54,805 nucleotides of DNA from Streptomyces sp. MMG1121 (GTDB lineage: Bacteria; Actinomycetota; Actinomycetes; Streptomycetales; Streptomycetaceae): positions 1 through 54,805 of the forward strand of contig NZ_LGDV01000205.1 in NCBI RefSeq assembly GCF_001280015.1, read 5' to 3'. The translations under genes and the position numbers were made by a program. The notes beneath the pieces are model-generated. The model saw only the letters and a program-made list of their open reading frames with translations, was not told the origin of the DNA and searched no databases. Each line of letters opens with the position of its first letter. Position 1 is the stretch's first letter. Below are positions 24,969-33,322 of this stretch, one piece after another.

Positions 24969-25436
24969 GTGACGCAACGTATCGAGGTCGGGGGCACGGT
25001 GGAGGACTTCGCCCTGCCCGACGAGACCGGCACCACCCGCCGGCTCACGGAACTGCTGGCCGACGGGCCCGTGGTGCTCTTCTTCTACCCGGCCGCCATG
25101 ACCCCCGGCTGCACCGCCGAGGCCTGCCACTTCCGCGACCTCGCCGCGGAGTTCGCGGCCGCCGGCGCACGCCCCGTCGGCATCAGCGGCGACAGCGTGG
25201 ACAAGCAGCAGGAGTTCGCCGGTACGCACACCCTCGGCATGCCGCTGCTCTCCGACGCCGACGGCGCGGTGCGCGAGCGGTTCGGCGTCAAGCGGGGCTT
25301 CTCCCTCGCGCCCACCAAGCGCGTCACCTTTGTCATCGCCCAGGACCGCACGGTGCTGGAGATCGTCCGCAGCGAGCTGCGCATGAACACCCACGCGGAC
25401 CGCGCCCTCGCCGCCCTCCGTACCCCTCGGGGCTGA
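24969..25436 (+). CDS. bcp: Peroxiredoxin (Bcp/AhpC-TSA family)
   Basis: A 155-residue thiol peroxidase reducing H2O2 and organic peroxides in the cytoplasm. The peroxidatic Cys is in FFYPAAMTPGCTAEACHFRD (Cys 48), and the resolving Cys 53 follows five residues later, as in E. coli Bcp. Other landmarks are VGISGDSVDKQQEFAGTH, LLSDADGAVRERFGVKRGF and KRVTFVIAQDRTVLEIV. GTG 24969 has GAGGAGGGG upstream; the open frame before it is not conserved. Transcribed in the same direction as the MarR gene. Confidence 0.88.
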   Translation: MTQRIEVGGTVEDFALPDETGTTRRLTELLADGPVVLFFYPAAMTPGCTAEACHFRDLAAEFAAAGARPVGISGDSVDKQQEFAGTHTLGMPLLSDADGAVRERFGVKRGFSLAPTKRVTFVIAQDRTVLEIVRSELRMNTHADRALAALRTPRG

Positions 25437-25484
25437 CCGGCTCCGCCCGGCCACCGGGGCCGGCCGGCTCCCGTCCCGCGCTTG

Positions 25485-25527
25485 ATGCCCCGGAACAATC
25501 GCATCATCCTGGGGCATATGAAGCATG
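25485..25527. promoter_or_regulatory. Imperfect inverted repeat before the phosphatase gene
   Basis: ATGCCCCGG (from 25485) and CCTGGGGCAT (ending just before the ATG at 25518) form arms of about 9-10 bases with one mismatch, about 14 bp apart. It may be an operator, or a hairpin controlling the choice between ATG 25485 and ATG 25518. Confidence 0.35.
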
Positions 25528-27884
25528 GTGCCGCCGTGGCCGTCATCGATGCCCTGGGCAGGGTGACCGGCTGGAGCGAGGGAGCGCGGCTGGTCACGGG
25601 CCTCACGGCCGAGGACGTCGTGGGCCGGCCCGCGGCGGATCTGCTCGCCGACGAGGTACCCCGGGACGCCTTGACGGCCCGGGCCGGGACCGTCGCCCTG
25701 CGGCACCACGACGGACACCGGGTCGTGCTGGCCCTGTCCGCCTGCCCGCTCCTCGGCCCCGACGGCGCGCCCACCGCATACGTGGTGAGTGCCGACCCGC
25801 CCGCGCCACCCGACGCCGCACTGACCGGCCAGGCCTTCCAGACGGCCTCCATGCCGATGGCGGTCCTCGACCTGCAGCAGCGTTATCTGCGGGTCAACGA
25901 CGCCGCCTCCCAGCTGATCGGCGTACCCGAGGAGGACCTGGTCGGCCGGTTCTACCCGGAGACCGTGGAGGACTCCGAGTACAGCCGGGTCTACCAGCGC
26001 CATCTGCGCCAGGTCATCGAGACCGGCCGGCCCGTTCGCTACGAGAGCTTCACCCGCGCTCCCGCGCAGCATCGGGACAACGCCTGGAACATCGAGATGT
26101 GGCCGCTGCGCGACGACTCCGGTGCGCCGAGCGCGGTCGCCATCGCCGCCTTCGACAGCGGCGAGCAGTACTGGGCCCGGCGCCGGCTCGCCCTCCTCAA
26201 CGAGGCGGCGACCCGCATCGGCACCACCCTGGACGTGGTGCGCACCGCCGGGGAACTGATCGAACTCCTCGTCCCGCGGTACGCCGACTTCGCCAGTGTG
26301 GACCTGCTCGACTGGGTGCTCGGCGCGGACGAACCGCCGATGCTCCCCGACGGGGGCGTCGTCCTGCACCGCGTCGCCCACGGCTCCACCCGCGAGAGCG
26401 ACCCCGGAGCCGCCGTCCCCATCGGCGGGACCCACGTCTACCCGCCGTCCTCCCTGCCCGCCCGTGCCCTGCGCGATGGCCGCGCGGTGCTCAGCCAGGC
26501 CGGCGAGCCGGAGTTCGTCCGGTGGCTGGCGGAGCGCAACGCGCGCTCCCCCGAGAGCCGCCCTCTCCGGCAGGGCGCCCACTCCATGATCGCGGTGCCG
26601 CTGCGCGCCCGCGGCACCACGCTCGGCGTCGTCGTCTGCGTCCGCACGGACCACCCCGACGACTACGGTCCCGGCGACGCGGTCTTCGCCGAGGAACTCG
26701 GCAGCCGTGCCGCCGTCTGCATCGACAACGCCCGCCGCTTCGCCCGCGAACGCAGCACCGCCCTCGCCCTCCAGCACAGCCTGCTCCCCCGCGGCCTGCC
26801 CGGGCAGGCCGCGGTCGACGTGGCCCACCGGTATCTGCCGTGCGGCTCCCTGGCCGGCATCGGCGGCGACTGGTTCGACGTCATCCCGCTCTCCGGCGGC
26901 CGGGTCGCCCTGGTCGTCGGCGACGTGGTCGGCCACGGCATCCAGTCCTCGGCCAGCATGGGCCGGCTGCGCACGGCCGTACGCACCCTCGCCGACGTCG
27001 ACCTGCCGCCGGACGAACTCCTCACCCACCTCGACGACCTGGTCGTCCACCTGTCCGCCGAGGACAGCGCCGAGGACCGCGGCGAGGAGGTCGCCGAGCT
27101 CGGCGCCACCTGCCTGTACGCCGTGTACGATCCCGTCTCCCGTCGGCTCAGCCTGGCCGCCGCCGGCCACCCGGCCCCGGCCGTCGTCCGGCCCGGCGGC
27201 ACCGCCGAGACCGTCCCCATGGCCGCCGGGCCGCCGCTCGGCGTGGGCGGGCTGCCGTTCGAGGCGACGGAACTGGAGCTGCCCGAGGGGTCCGTCGTCG
27301 CGCTCTACACCGACGGTCTGCTGGAGGACCGCGACGGGGATCTCGACGGCGCCACCGAGGCGTTGCGCCGGGTCCTCGCCGCACCCGCCGACTCCCTCGA
27401 CGCCCTGTGCGACAGCGTCCTGAAAGCCGTCCTGCCCGACCAGCCCGGCGACGACGTCGCGCTGCTCCTCGTCCGCACCCGCGCCCTCGGCGCCGACCGG
27501 GTCGCCACCTGGGACGTCCCGCCCGACCCCGCCCAGGTCGCGGTCCTGAGGCAGGCGGCCGACGACCGGCTGACCGCCTGGGGGCTGGAGGAGGCCGCCT
27601 TCGTCACCGAACTCGTCGTCAGCGAACTCGTCACCAACGCCATCCGCTACGGCGAACCCCCCATCCAGCTCCGCCTGATCCGCGACCGCGCCCTCATCTG
27701 CGAGGTCTCCGACGCCAGTTCCACCTCTCCGCATCTGCGCCGGGCCAAGGCCTACGACGAGGGCGGCCGGGGACTGCTCCTGGTGGCCCAGCTCACCCAG
27801 CGGTGGGGCAGCCGGCAGACAGGACTGGGCAAGACCATCTGGGCCGAACAGGCGCTGCCCGGAGCGGATGGGCCCAAGCCGTAG
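25518..27884 (+). CDS. PAS-PAS-GAF-SpoIIE (PP2C) phosphatase with HATPase domain
   Basis: A 788-residue cytoplasmic signalling protein. Two PAS domains (AVAVIDALGRVTGWSEGARL, then MAVLDLQQRYLRVNDAASQL) are followed by a GAF domain (LALLNEAATRIGTTLDVVRT through RAAVCIDNARRFARER). Next is a SpoIIE/RsbU-type PP2C phosphatase (LQHSLLPRGLPGQAAVDVAH, GGDWFDVIPL, VVGDVVGHG, LALYTDGLLE-like VALYTDGLLEDRDGDL). The C-terminus is an RsbW-like HATPase (VVSELVTNAIRYGEPPIQLR, DEGGRGLLLVAQLTQRWG). Such proteins dephosphorylate anti-anti-sigma factors or act as anti-sigma factors. ATG 25518 is preferred for starting at the PAS fold; ATG 25485 is possible. Confidence 0.88.
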   Translation: MKHGAAVAVIDALGRVTGWSEGARLVTGLTAEDVVGRPAADLLADEVPRDALTARAGTVALRHHDGHRVVLALSACPLLGPDGAPTAYVVSADPPAPPDAALTGQAFQTASMPMAVLDLQQRYLRVNDAASQLIGVPEEDLVGRFYPETVEDSEYSRVYQRHLRQVIETGRPVRYESFTRAPAQHRDNAWNIEMWPLRDDSGAPSAVAIAAFDSGEQYWARRRLALLNEAATRIGTTLDVVRTAGELIELLVPRYADFASVDLLDWVLGADEPPMLPDGGVVLHRVAHGSTRESDPGAAVPIGGTHVYPPSSLPARALRDGRAVLSQAGEPEFVRWLAERNARSPESRPLRQGAHSMIAVPLRARGTTLGVVVCVRTDHPDDYGPGDAVFAEELGSRAAVCIDNARRFARERSTALALQHSLLPRGLPGQAAVDVAHRYLPCGSLAGIGGDWFDVIPLSGGRVALVVGDVVGHGIQSSASMGRLRTAVRTLADVDLPPDELLTHLDDLVVHLSAEDSAEDRGEEVAELGATCLYAVYDPVSRRLSLAAAGHPAPAVVRPGGTAETVPMAAGPPLGVGGLPFEATELELPEGSVVALYTDGLLEDRDGDLDGATEALRRVLAAPADSLDALCDSVLKAVLPDQPGDDVALLLVRTRALGADRVATWDVPPDPAQVAVLRQAADDRLTAWGLEEAAFVTELVVSELVTNAIRYGEPPIQLRLIRDRALICEVSDASSTSPHLRRAKAYDEGGRGLLLVAQLTQRWGSRQTGLGKTIWAEQALPGADGPKP

Positions 27885-27949
27885 TCCCCGGAAGAACCGG
27901 CCGTTCGGGGATGCCGGGCAGACGCCTCGCCGGGGGGAGCGGGCCGCCC

Positions 27950-28098
27950 GTGTTCGATCCGCACCGCCTGCGCCTGCTGCGCGAACTCGAACGCCACGGC
28001 ACCCTCGCGGCCGTCGGCGTCCCGCCGTCCTCGCCTGCCGGGACGCGCTGCGCCGCGCGGTCGCCCTCCGCTCCGGCCCGGCCCGCGCCGGACCGCCC
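27950..28098 (+). pseudogene. Remnant of a LysR-type regulator gene
   Basis: From GTG 27950 the frame reads VFDPHRLRLLRELERHGTLA and AV, which is the typical N-terminus of actinobacterial LTTRs beginning DxxRLRLLRELxRHGTLAAVA. A purine-rich site (GGGGGGAG) precedes it. The HTH that should follow is missing; the text passes straight into unrelated GC-rich sequence. In another frame CRDALRRAVALRSG could be the old C-terminus. An internal deletion is the simplest reading. The convergent LigD phosphoesterase gene ends at 28099. Confidence 0.5.
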
Positions 28099-28719
28099 TC
28101 AGTCCGTGCCGTCCGCCGTCACCTGGGCCAGGGTGCGTCCGGTGCGCACCGAGCGGGCCCGGCGGGGGTCCGGGGTGCCGTGGCCGTCCGACCGTGCCGG
28201 GCCCTTGCGCACCAGCAGCCACGCCTCCTCCCCGTCCTCGGCGCCGCGGAAGCGGGTCAGCGCGTACTCACCGTGCAGCTTGGTGCCGTGCAGCCGGAAC
28301 GTGGCGTGCCCGTGCGCCAGGGACCGCGCGAACCCCACCGGGCGGCCCCCGCGGTCGTGGCTCAGCGGCTCGTAGGTCCCGTGGTCCCACACGATGACCG
28401 TGCCGCCGCCGTACTCGCCGCCCGGGATCACCCCTTCGAAGTCCTCGTACTCCAGCGGGTGGTCCCCGGTCGGCACGGCCAGCCGCTTGTCCCCGGGATC
28501 GGCGGACGGGCCCTTCGGGACCGCCCAGGACTTCAGGACGTCACCGACCTGGAGCCGGAAGTCGAAGTGCAGCCGCCGCGCGTCGTGGATCTGCACCACG
28601 AACCGGGGCGCGCCGGACCCGTGCGGGGTCGGCTCCGGCCGCCCGGCCGGCTCGTGAGTCCGCTCGAAGTCGCGCTTGCCGCGGTACGTCCGCAGCCGGT
28701 CCGCTGCCTCAGCCGCCAC
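28099..28719 (-). CDS. Stand-alone LigD-type 3'-phosphoesterase
   Basis: A 206-residue protein matching the PE domain of LigD, which trims 3'-phosphate and ribonucleotide ends during end joining. Motifs are RFVVQIHDARRLHFDFRLQV, LKSWAVPKGPSADPGDKRLA, HPLEYEDFEGVIPGGEYGGG and TVIVWDHGTYEPL, including the catalytic His, Asp and Glu residues of the fold. Ligase and polymerase domains are absent; a LigD-like ligase is encoded 19 kb away. GTG 28719 has AAGGAG upstream. It follows the aldo/keto reductase on the same strand after a 38-bp gap. Confidence 0.87.
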   Translation of the reverse strand: MAAEAADRLRTYRGKRDFERTHEPAGRPEPTPHGSGAPRFVVQIHDARRLHFDFRLQVGDVLKSWAVPKGPSADPGDKRLAVPTGDHPLEYEDFEGVIPGGEYGGGTVIVWDHGTYEPLSHDRGGRPVGFARSLAHGHATFRLHGTKLHGEYALTRFRGAEDGEEAWLLVRKGPARSDGHGTPDPRRARSVRTGRTLAQVTADGTD

Positions 28720-28757
28720 CTCCCGCTCCTTCCACCGGGTCCCTTCGAGTGTCCGCC

Positions 28758-29648
28758 TCACGCGCCCGGAACGCCCGTGGGCCGTTCGGCCCCGATGCCG
28801 TCCAGCTCGGCCACCGCGTCCCGGGGAAGCTCCAGGGACGCGGCGGCGATGTTCTCCCGCAGATGGTCCGGGGACGACGTGCCGGGGATCAGCGCGATGT
28901 TCGGCGACCGCCGCAGCAGCCAGGCCAGCGCCACCTGCTGCGGCGACGCCCCCAGCCGCGCGGCGACCTTCGCCAGCGTCTTGGACTGCAACGGGGTGAA
29001 GCCGCCGAGCGGGAAGTACGGCACGAAGGCGATGCGCTCCGCCGCCGTACGCGCCAGCAGCGCGTCGTCCTGCCGGTTGGCCAGGTTGTACAGGTTCTGC
29101 ACGGTGACCACGGGCGCGATCGCGCGCGCCTCGTCCAGCTGCGCGGCGGACGCGGCACTCAGCCCCAGGTGCCGGATCAGCCCCCGCTCCCGCAACTCGG
29201 CCAGGGCGCCGAACGGTGCCGCGACGGAGTCCTCGTTCGGGGTGTCCATGTCGCCGAGACGCAGATTGACGACGTCCAGGCTCTCCACACCGAGGTGGCG
29301 CAGGTTGTCGTAGACCTGCGCCTTCAGGTCCTCGGGGTGGCGCGAGACGATCCAGCTGCCGTCGGCCCCGCGGCGGGCGCCGACCTTGGTGACGATGTGC
29401 AGATCCTCGGGGTAGGGGTGCAGGGCCTCGCGGATGATCTCGTTGACGACGACGGGGCCGTAGAAGTCGGCGGTGTCGATGTGCGTGATGCCCGCCTCCA
29501 CCGCCGCGCGCAGCACCGCCACGGCCCGGGCCCGGTCCCTCGGCGGGCCGAAGACGTGCGGCCCCGCCAGCTGCATGGCGCCGTAGCCGACGCGGGTCAG
29601 GGTCAGGCCGTCGGCCGGGGTGACGGTGCCGCCGAGCTGTGCTGTCAT
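28758..29648 (-). CDS. Aldo/keto reductase
   Basis: A 296-residue NADPH-dependent oxidoreductase of the AKR TIM-barrel fold. Catalytic Asp and Tyr are in THIDTADFYGP, the Lys in HIVTKVG, and the His position is taken by NLRLGDMD rather than the usual H, as in some bacterial AKRs. The C-terminal coenzyme site reads ALIPGTSSPDHLRENIAA. Substrate unknown. ATG 29648 has GAGG upstream. It is divergent from an MmyB-type regulator at 29800, a very common pairing in Streptomyces, so that regulator probably controls it. Confidence 0.85.
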   Translation of the reverse strand: MTAQLGGTVTPADGLTLTRVGYGAMQLAGPHVFGPPRDRARAVAVLRAAVEAGITHIDTADFYGPVVVNEIIREALHPYPEDLHIVTKVGARRGADGSWIVSRHPEDLKAQVYDNLRHLGVESLDVVNLRLGDMDTPNEDSVAAPFGALAELRERGLIRHLGLSAASAAQLDEARAIAPVVTVQNLYNLANRQDDALLARTAAERIAFVPYFPLGGFTPLQSKTLAKVAARLGASPQQVALAWLLRRSPNIALIPGTSSPDHLRENIAAASLELPRDAVAELDGIGAERPTGVPGA

Positions 29649-29799
29649 GTCGTACCTCGCAAGATGTCCGGGCGCCCGGCCGGTCCGGCGCCTCGCTCTC
29701 CACCCTGCGCCGGTGCCCCCCCCGCCGTGGCAGTACCCCCGCGATCCTGGGAGTGACAGGGACAGTCACCGCCGCCCGCCCGGCCGTACGGTGGGTGCC

Positions 29800-30660
29800 A
29801 TGGACGGATCGAACGCGCTCGGTGAGTTCCTGCGCGCCCGCCGGGCGCTGGTGCGGCCCGAGGACGTGGGGCTGCCCGGCGGCGGCCTGCGCCGGGTGCC
29901 GGGGCTGCGCCGGGAGGAGGTCGCCATGCTGGCCGGCATCAGCTCCGACTACTACCTGCGGCTGGAGCAGGGCCGGGACCGCAACCCGTCCGTGCAGGTC
30001 CTCGAGGCCGTCGCCCGCGTGCTGCGGCTGGACGCCGACGCCACGGCCCACCTCGTCGGTCTCGCCCAGGACCGGCCCGCCTTCGGGGTACGGCCCGGAC
30101 GCCGGTCGCAGCGGGTCCCGCCGAGCCTGCTGCAGCTCATCGCCGGCTGGCCGCGCAACCCCGCCTATGTGCAGAACCGCTACACCGACTGCCTGGCCGC
30201 CAACGCCCTCGCCACCGCGCTCAGCCCGAACTACCGGCCCGGCGTCACCCTCCTGCGGGCCGTCTTCCTCGACCCCGCCGAGCGCGAACTGCGCCGGGAC
30301 TGGGAGGAGCTGACCGAGGAGGGCGTGGCCGTGCTCCGGTCCGAGGCAGGCGCGGACGCGGACGACCCACGGCTGCGCGACCTGGTCGGCGAACTGTCCC
30401 TGCGCAGCGAACGCTGCCGCACGCTGTGGGCCCGGCACGAGGTACGCCCCCGACGCGGCCGCACCAGCCATCTCACCCATCCCCAGGTCGGCGAACTCGA
30501 CCTGCACTCGAACAAATTGTCCGTGGACGGCACCGACGGACTCACCCTGGTCGTCTTCCACGCGGAGCCCGGCAGCCGCAGCGCCGAACTCCTGGACATC
30601 CTCGGGAGCCTGAGCGCGCCCGCGGGCGGCATCACCCCGGAGCGCGTCGAGGACCAGTAG
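29800..30660 (+). CDS. HTH-XRE regulator with MmyB-like ligand-binding domain
   Basis: A 286-residue transcription factor. The N-terminal HTH is GEFLRARRALVRPEDVGLPG, then LRREEVAMLAGISSDYYLRL and EQGRDRNPSVQVLEAVARVL. The C-terminal part (about 105-270) is an MmyB-type PAS-like domain: LLQLIAGWPRNPAYVQNRYT, DCLAANALATALSPNYRPG, HEVRPRRGRTSHLTHPQVGE and LTLVVFHAEPGSRSAELL. Such proteins usually control an adjacent divergent oxidoreductase, here the aldo/keto reductase. ATG 29800 is chosen as it directly precedes the HTH. Confidence 0.87.
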   Translation: MDGSNALGEFLRARRALVRPEDVGLPGGGLRRVPGLRREEVAMLAGISSDYYLRLEQGRDRNPSVQVLEAVARVLRLDADATAHLVGLAQDRPAFGVRPGRRSQRVPPSLLQLIAGWPRNPAYVQNRYTDCLAANALATALSPNYRPGVTLLRAVFLDPAERELRRDWEELTEEGVAVLRSEAGADADDPRLRDLVGELSLRSERCRTLWARHEVRPRRGRTSHLTHPQVGELDLHSNKLSVDGTDGLTLVVFHAEPGSRSAELLDILGSLSAPAGGITPERVEDQ

Positions 30661-30664
30661 CCGA

Positions 30665-30693
30665 CCGCCGGCCCGAGGGGCCGCAGCCGGCGG
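30665..30693. terminator. Hairpin between convergent genes
   Basis: CCGCCGGC (30665-30672) pairs with GCCGGCGG (30686-30693) around a 13-base loop. It sits in the 40-bp gap between the convergent MmyB-type regulator and the lipase-like gene and may terminate both. Confidence 0.55.
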
Positions 30694-30700
30694 AACCCCG

Positions 30701-32212
30701 TCAGTTCCAGGGGGTCACCGTGAGCCGGATCCGCGCGTCCTGTCCGACGATGGGGGCGGCGGTGGCGGGCAGCTCGATGTCGTTGACCCAGATGCCGGCC
30801 GCGGGGTTCTCGTCGTCGAGGGCGCCGCCGTCGGGACGGTACGCGCTGATCGGGCCGGTGATGGCGGAGTTCCAGGTGGCCGAGACGGCGGGCCCGGCGG
30901 CGCTGGGGTCGGCGCGGACGTCGATGACGAGGATGTCGTCGAAGTCCGCGGTCTGCTCCAGGTGGTCCTTGAAGCTCAGCAGGCCGTCGCACCGGTGCAG
31001 CGACAGGATCCGCAGATGCAGCGCGTACCGCATGGTGTCGGCGCCCGCCGCGAGAAGGGCGCTGTTCAGGAAGGTGGTCACCAGGGGCACGGACGCCGTG
31101 CCGGCTGCCGCGCCGTCCGGCAACTGGATCGGGCACCACTGGGCCGTCGTCTGCTCGTGCGTGACGATCTGGAGCCCGCGCACCGACAGCAGGACCTCGG
31201 CCTGCCAGGTCGTGTCGGGCCGCTGCGGCAGCAGGGCGTCGACGAGTGTGGTCTCCACCTTGCGGTCCCCGAACAGGAAGCGACGCAGATTCTGGTAGCC
31301 CTCCTCGGAGTTGACGAGTCCGTAGGTGCCACTGTGACTGCGGTGCACATAGGCCCGGTACGCGCCGGGGACGTAGGCGTTGTCGATCTGCACCAGTCCG
31401 TCGCTGCGGGGTCCGACCGTGGCGGCGGACAGGCCGTGCGCCACGTCGTAGTCCGTCGGGTCGGTGCCGATCAGGCAGAAGACGCGGCCGAGGGGGAAGT
31501 CGGACGGCCCGCCCGGTGACATGCTCCGCGCGTCCCAACCCGCGGGCGGACCACCCGGGTCGACGTCGGACTTCGGCGTCAGGTACTCGTACATCCGCTG
31601 AGGCCCGAAGATGTCCGCGCCGTTGATGCCGGTGATGTCGCGCAGTCTCTCCAGCACGCCGAAACCGACGTCGAAGGCGATGCCGCCGTGCGGGGTGCCG
31701 TAGGTGAAGAACTTGTCGACGTAGTCGGCCGGATCGCAGCCCTGATCCGGGAGGATCTTCTGCATGAGGCAGCGGCACACCAGGCCCCCCATGGAGTGGG
31801 CGACCAGGTGGACGCGCGGTGCCTGGGACTTCGCCCTGATGGTCTCGATCAGTGTCAACAGGTCCTGCGCGGCCGTCTCCAGCCGGAACTCGTGAGGACT
31901 GGCACCCCAGGTCGTCGCGGACGTGTCGTAGAAACGGTGGATCCAGATGCTGTCCTGCGGAATCGTGTCGTGGGTGGCGAGGTAGGCCTCCTGGCCGCCG
32001 TCGACCAGGATCTTGTAGCCCTCGTCCAGGTGCAGGCGCAGCAAGGGACTTTCGAACTGGAAGAAGCACGGCTGGTCGTCCGGTCCGATCCGGATGTGCG
32101 TGGAACCCAGGTTGAACCCGTAGAAGGGGTCCGTCACCGCGGTGTCGATGCCCGCGGTGTTTCCGGCGTATCCCCGGACGTAGACGATCGGGAGCTTCGG
32201 GGCCGGTGTCAT
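30701..32212 (-). CDS. Alpha/beta-hydrolase (lipase/PGAP1-like) with C-terminal beta domain
   Basis: A 503-residue hydrolase. The nucleophile elbow is VHLVAHSMGGLVCRCLM (Ser 140). LPIVYVRGYAGNTAG near the start forms the oxyanion-hole strand, and FFTYGTPHGGIAF follows the elbow, as in lipases acting on large substrates. DGLVQIDNAYVPGA and YRAYVHRSHSGTYG probably carry the acid and His. After about residue 335 a separate region begins (VETTLVDALLPQRPDTTWQA onward) rich in beta strands, perhaps a binding domain. No signal peptide is seen. GGAGG precedes ATG 32212. It lies downstream of the SARP gene on the same strand and may belong to the uncharacterised locus. Confidence 0.75.
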   Translation of the reverse strand: MTPAPKLPIVYVRGYAGNTAGIDTAVTDPFYGFNLGSTHIRIGPDDQPCFFQFESPLLRLHLDEGYKILVDGGQEAYLATHDTIPQDSIWIHRFYDTSATTWGASPHEFRLETAAQDLLTLIETIRAKSQAPRVHLVAHSMGGLVCRCLMQKILPDQGCDPADYVDKFFTYGTPHGGIAFDVGFGVLERLRDITGINGADIFGPQRMYEYLTPKSDVDPGGPPAGWDARSMSPGGPSDFPLGRVFCLIGTDPTDYDVAHGLSAATVGPRSDGLVQIDNAYVPGAYRAYVHRSHSGTYGLVNSEEGYQNLRRFLFGDRKVETTLVDALLPQRPDTTWQAEVLLSVRGLQIVTHEQTTAQWCPIQLPDGAAAGTASVPLVTTFLNSALLAAGADTMRYALHLRILSLHRCDGLLSFKDHLEQTADFDDILVIDVRADPSAAGPAVSATWNSAITGPISAYRPDGGALDDENPAAGIWVNDIELPATAAPIVGQDARIRLTVTPWN

Positions 32213-32309
32213 ACGGGCCTCCAGGAACGTCCGGCACCAGGATCCGGACCTCATGCCCGGTTCGCCGCCGAGGCTACGGATGTGCCGTCAGCCCGGCGTC
32301 ACCCTCGCG

Positions 32310-33047
32310 TCACCCGCGCAGCGGGACGGTGACCCCGTGGCGGGAGAGCAGGTGAGCGAACCGGGCGGACGGCTCGACCCCCAGCTCGTTCAGCAGCAGC
32401 CGCCGGAACGAGCGGTAGTGCCGGACCGCCTCCATGAGATTGCCCTCCGCTAGATGCGCGGATACGGCGGCCCGGTGCGCACTCTCCCGCAGCGGATCCG
32501 TGCGCACGCTCTCCCACGCCGCCTCCAGGGCGAGTGCCGGCCGTCCCGCGCGTACGAGCGCCTCGGCCAGCGCGTCGAGGGCGTGCAGCCGCAACTGCCG
32601 CAGGCGTTCACGCTCCAGCAGCACCCACTCCTCGTCCCAGCCCGGCAGCAGGTCGTCTCCGCCCAGCAGGCCGTGCGGGAGTGGTGCGGTGGGCGCAGGA
32701 ACGCTGCCCTGCAGGACGCCGAGTGCCGTCTCGGTGAAGGAATGCACGTCGACGCCCAGGCCCGTGGCGGCCACCAGGGAGTCCCCGCTGCACCGGATCA
32801 GGGGCTGGTCACCGCGCGGAAGCTTCCACAGGGTGGTGCGCAGGCTGCCCCGGGCGTGATCTTCGGTGACCTCGGGCCACAACGTCCCGGCGAGCACCGT
32901 ACGGGACACACGGCGCCGTAGCGCGACGAACGCCAGCAGGCGCTGGCCGTTGCGGCACAGTTCGACCGGCTCGGCGCCGCACTCCAGCCGGAACTGGCCG
33001 AGCAGCCGCAACTGGGGAGAGGAAACCACCTTGACCGCCTCGCTCAC
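32310..33047 (-). CDS. Small SARP (AfsR/DnrI-type) transcriptional regulator
   Basis: A 245-residue SARP. The N-terminal winged helix reads PQLRLLGQFRLECGAEPVEL, then RNGQRLLAFVALRRRVSRTV and AGTLWPEVTEDHARGSLRTT. The bacterial transcriptional activation domain follows: WVLLERERLRQLRLHALDAL, LALEAAWESVRTDPLRESAH and RAAVSAHLAEGNLMEAVRHY. SARPs usually activate secondary-metabolism or other cluster genes. It is divergent from the 1043-aa gene and lies upstream of the lipase-like gene, so it is the natural candidate regulator of this locus (inference). The start is GTG 33047, with only a weak ribosome site. Confidence 0.87.
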   Translation of the reverse strand: MSEAVKVVSSPQLRLLGQFRLECGAEPVELCRNGQRLLAFVALRRRVSRTVLAGTLWPEVTEDHARGSLRTTLWKLPRGDQPLIRCSGDSLVAATGLGVDVHSFTETALGVLQGSVPAPTAPLPHGLLGGDDLLPGWDEEWVLLERERLRQLRLHALDALAEALVRAGRPALALEAAWESVRTDPLRESAHRAAVSAHLAEGNLMEAVRHYRSFRRLLLNELGVEPSARFAHLLSRHGVTVPLRG

Positions 33048-33322
33048 CGGGGCGAGCGTCTCGCCGGCTCCGGGGAAGCCTCGTGCCCTCAGTTTCAGCA
33101 GGTGCGGGCGGGCTGTGCAACTTCTGAGATCAACGGGACCGGTTTTGGGGCGAGTTCAGCGGCGAACGGATCCGCGGCCCTGGGGCGGTGCGGCACGTCC
33201 GCGCCTGCGGTTGCCGCAGCGGCCTCCAGTGGCGAGAATCCGCCGCCGGAGCGAGCATGGAAGACGGTGAGCGGCGTCGCCCCACGTCAACGACCCTCAC
33301 ACTCCCGGATGAGGCGTACGTC
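33048..33322. other. Divergent region between the SARP gene and the large-protein operon
   Basis: About 275 bp holding the promoters for both directions. I see no confident -35/-10 pair or palindrome. In-frame starts for the rightward gene exist at 33257 and earlier, so part of the region might be translated if the chosen start is wrong. Tandem heptamers typical of SARP sites were not obvious. Confidence 0.35.

Noticed and set aside
24876..27734. A 952-codon minus-strand open frame
   Set aside because: It is antisense to the PAS-GAF-PP2C gene, is composed of Gly/Asp/Val-rich text without domains, and lacks a start signal.
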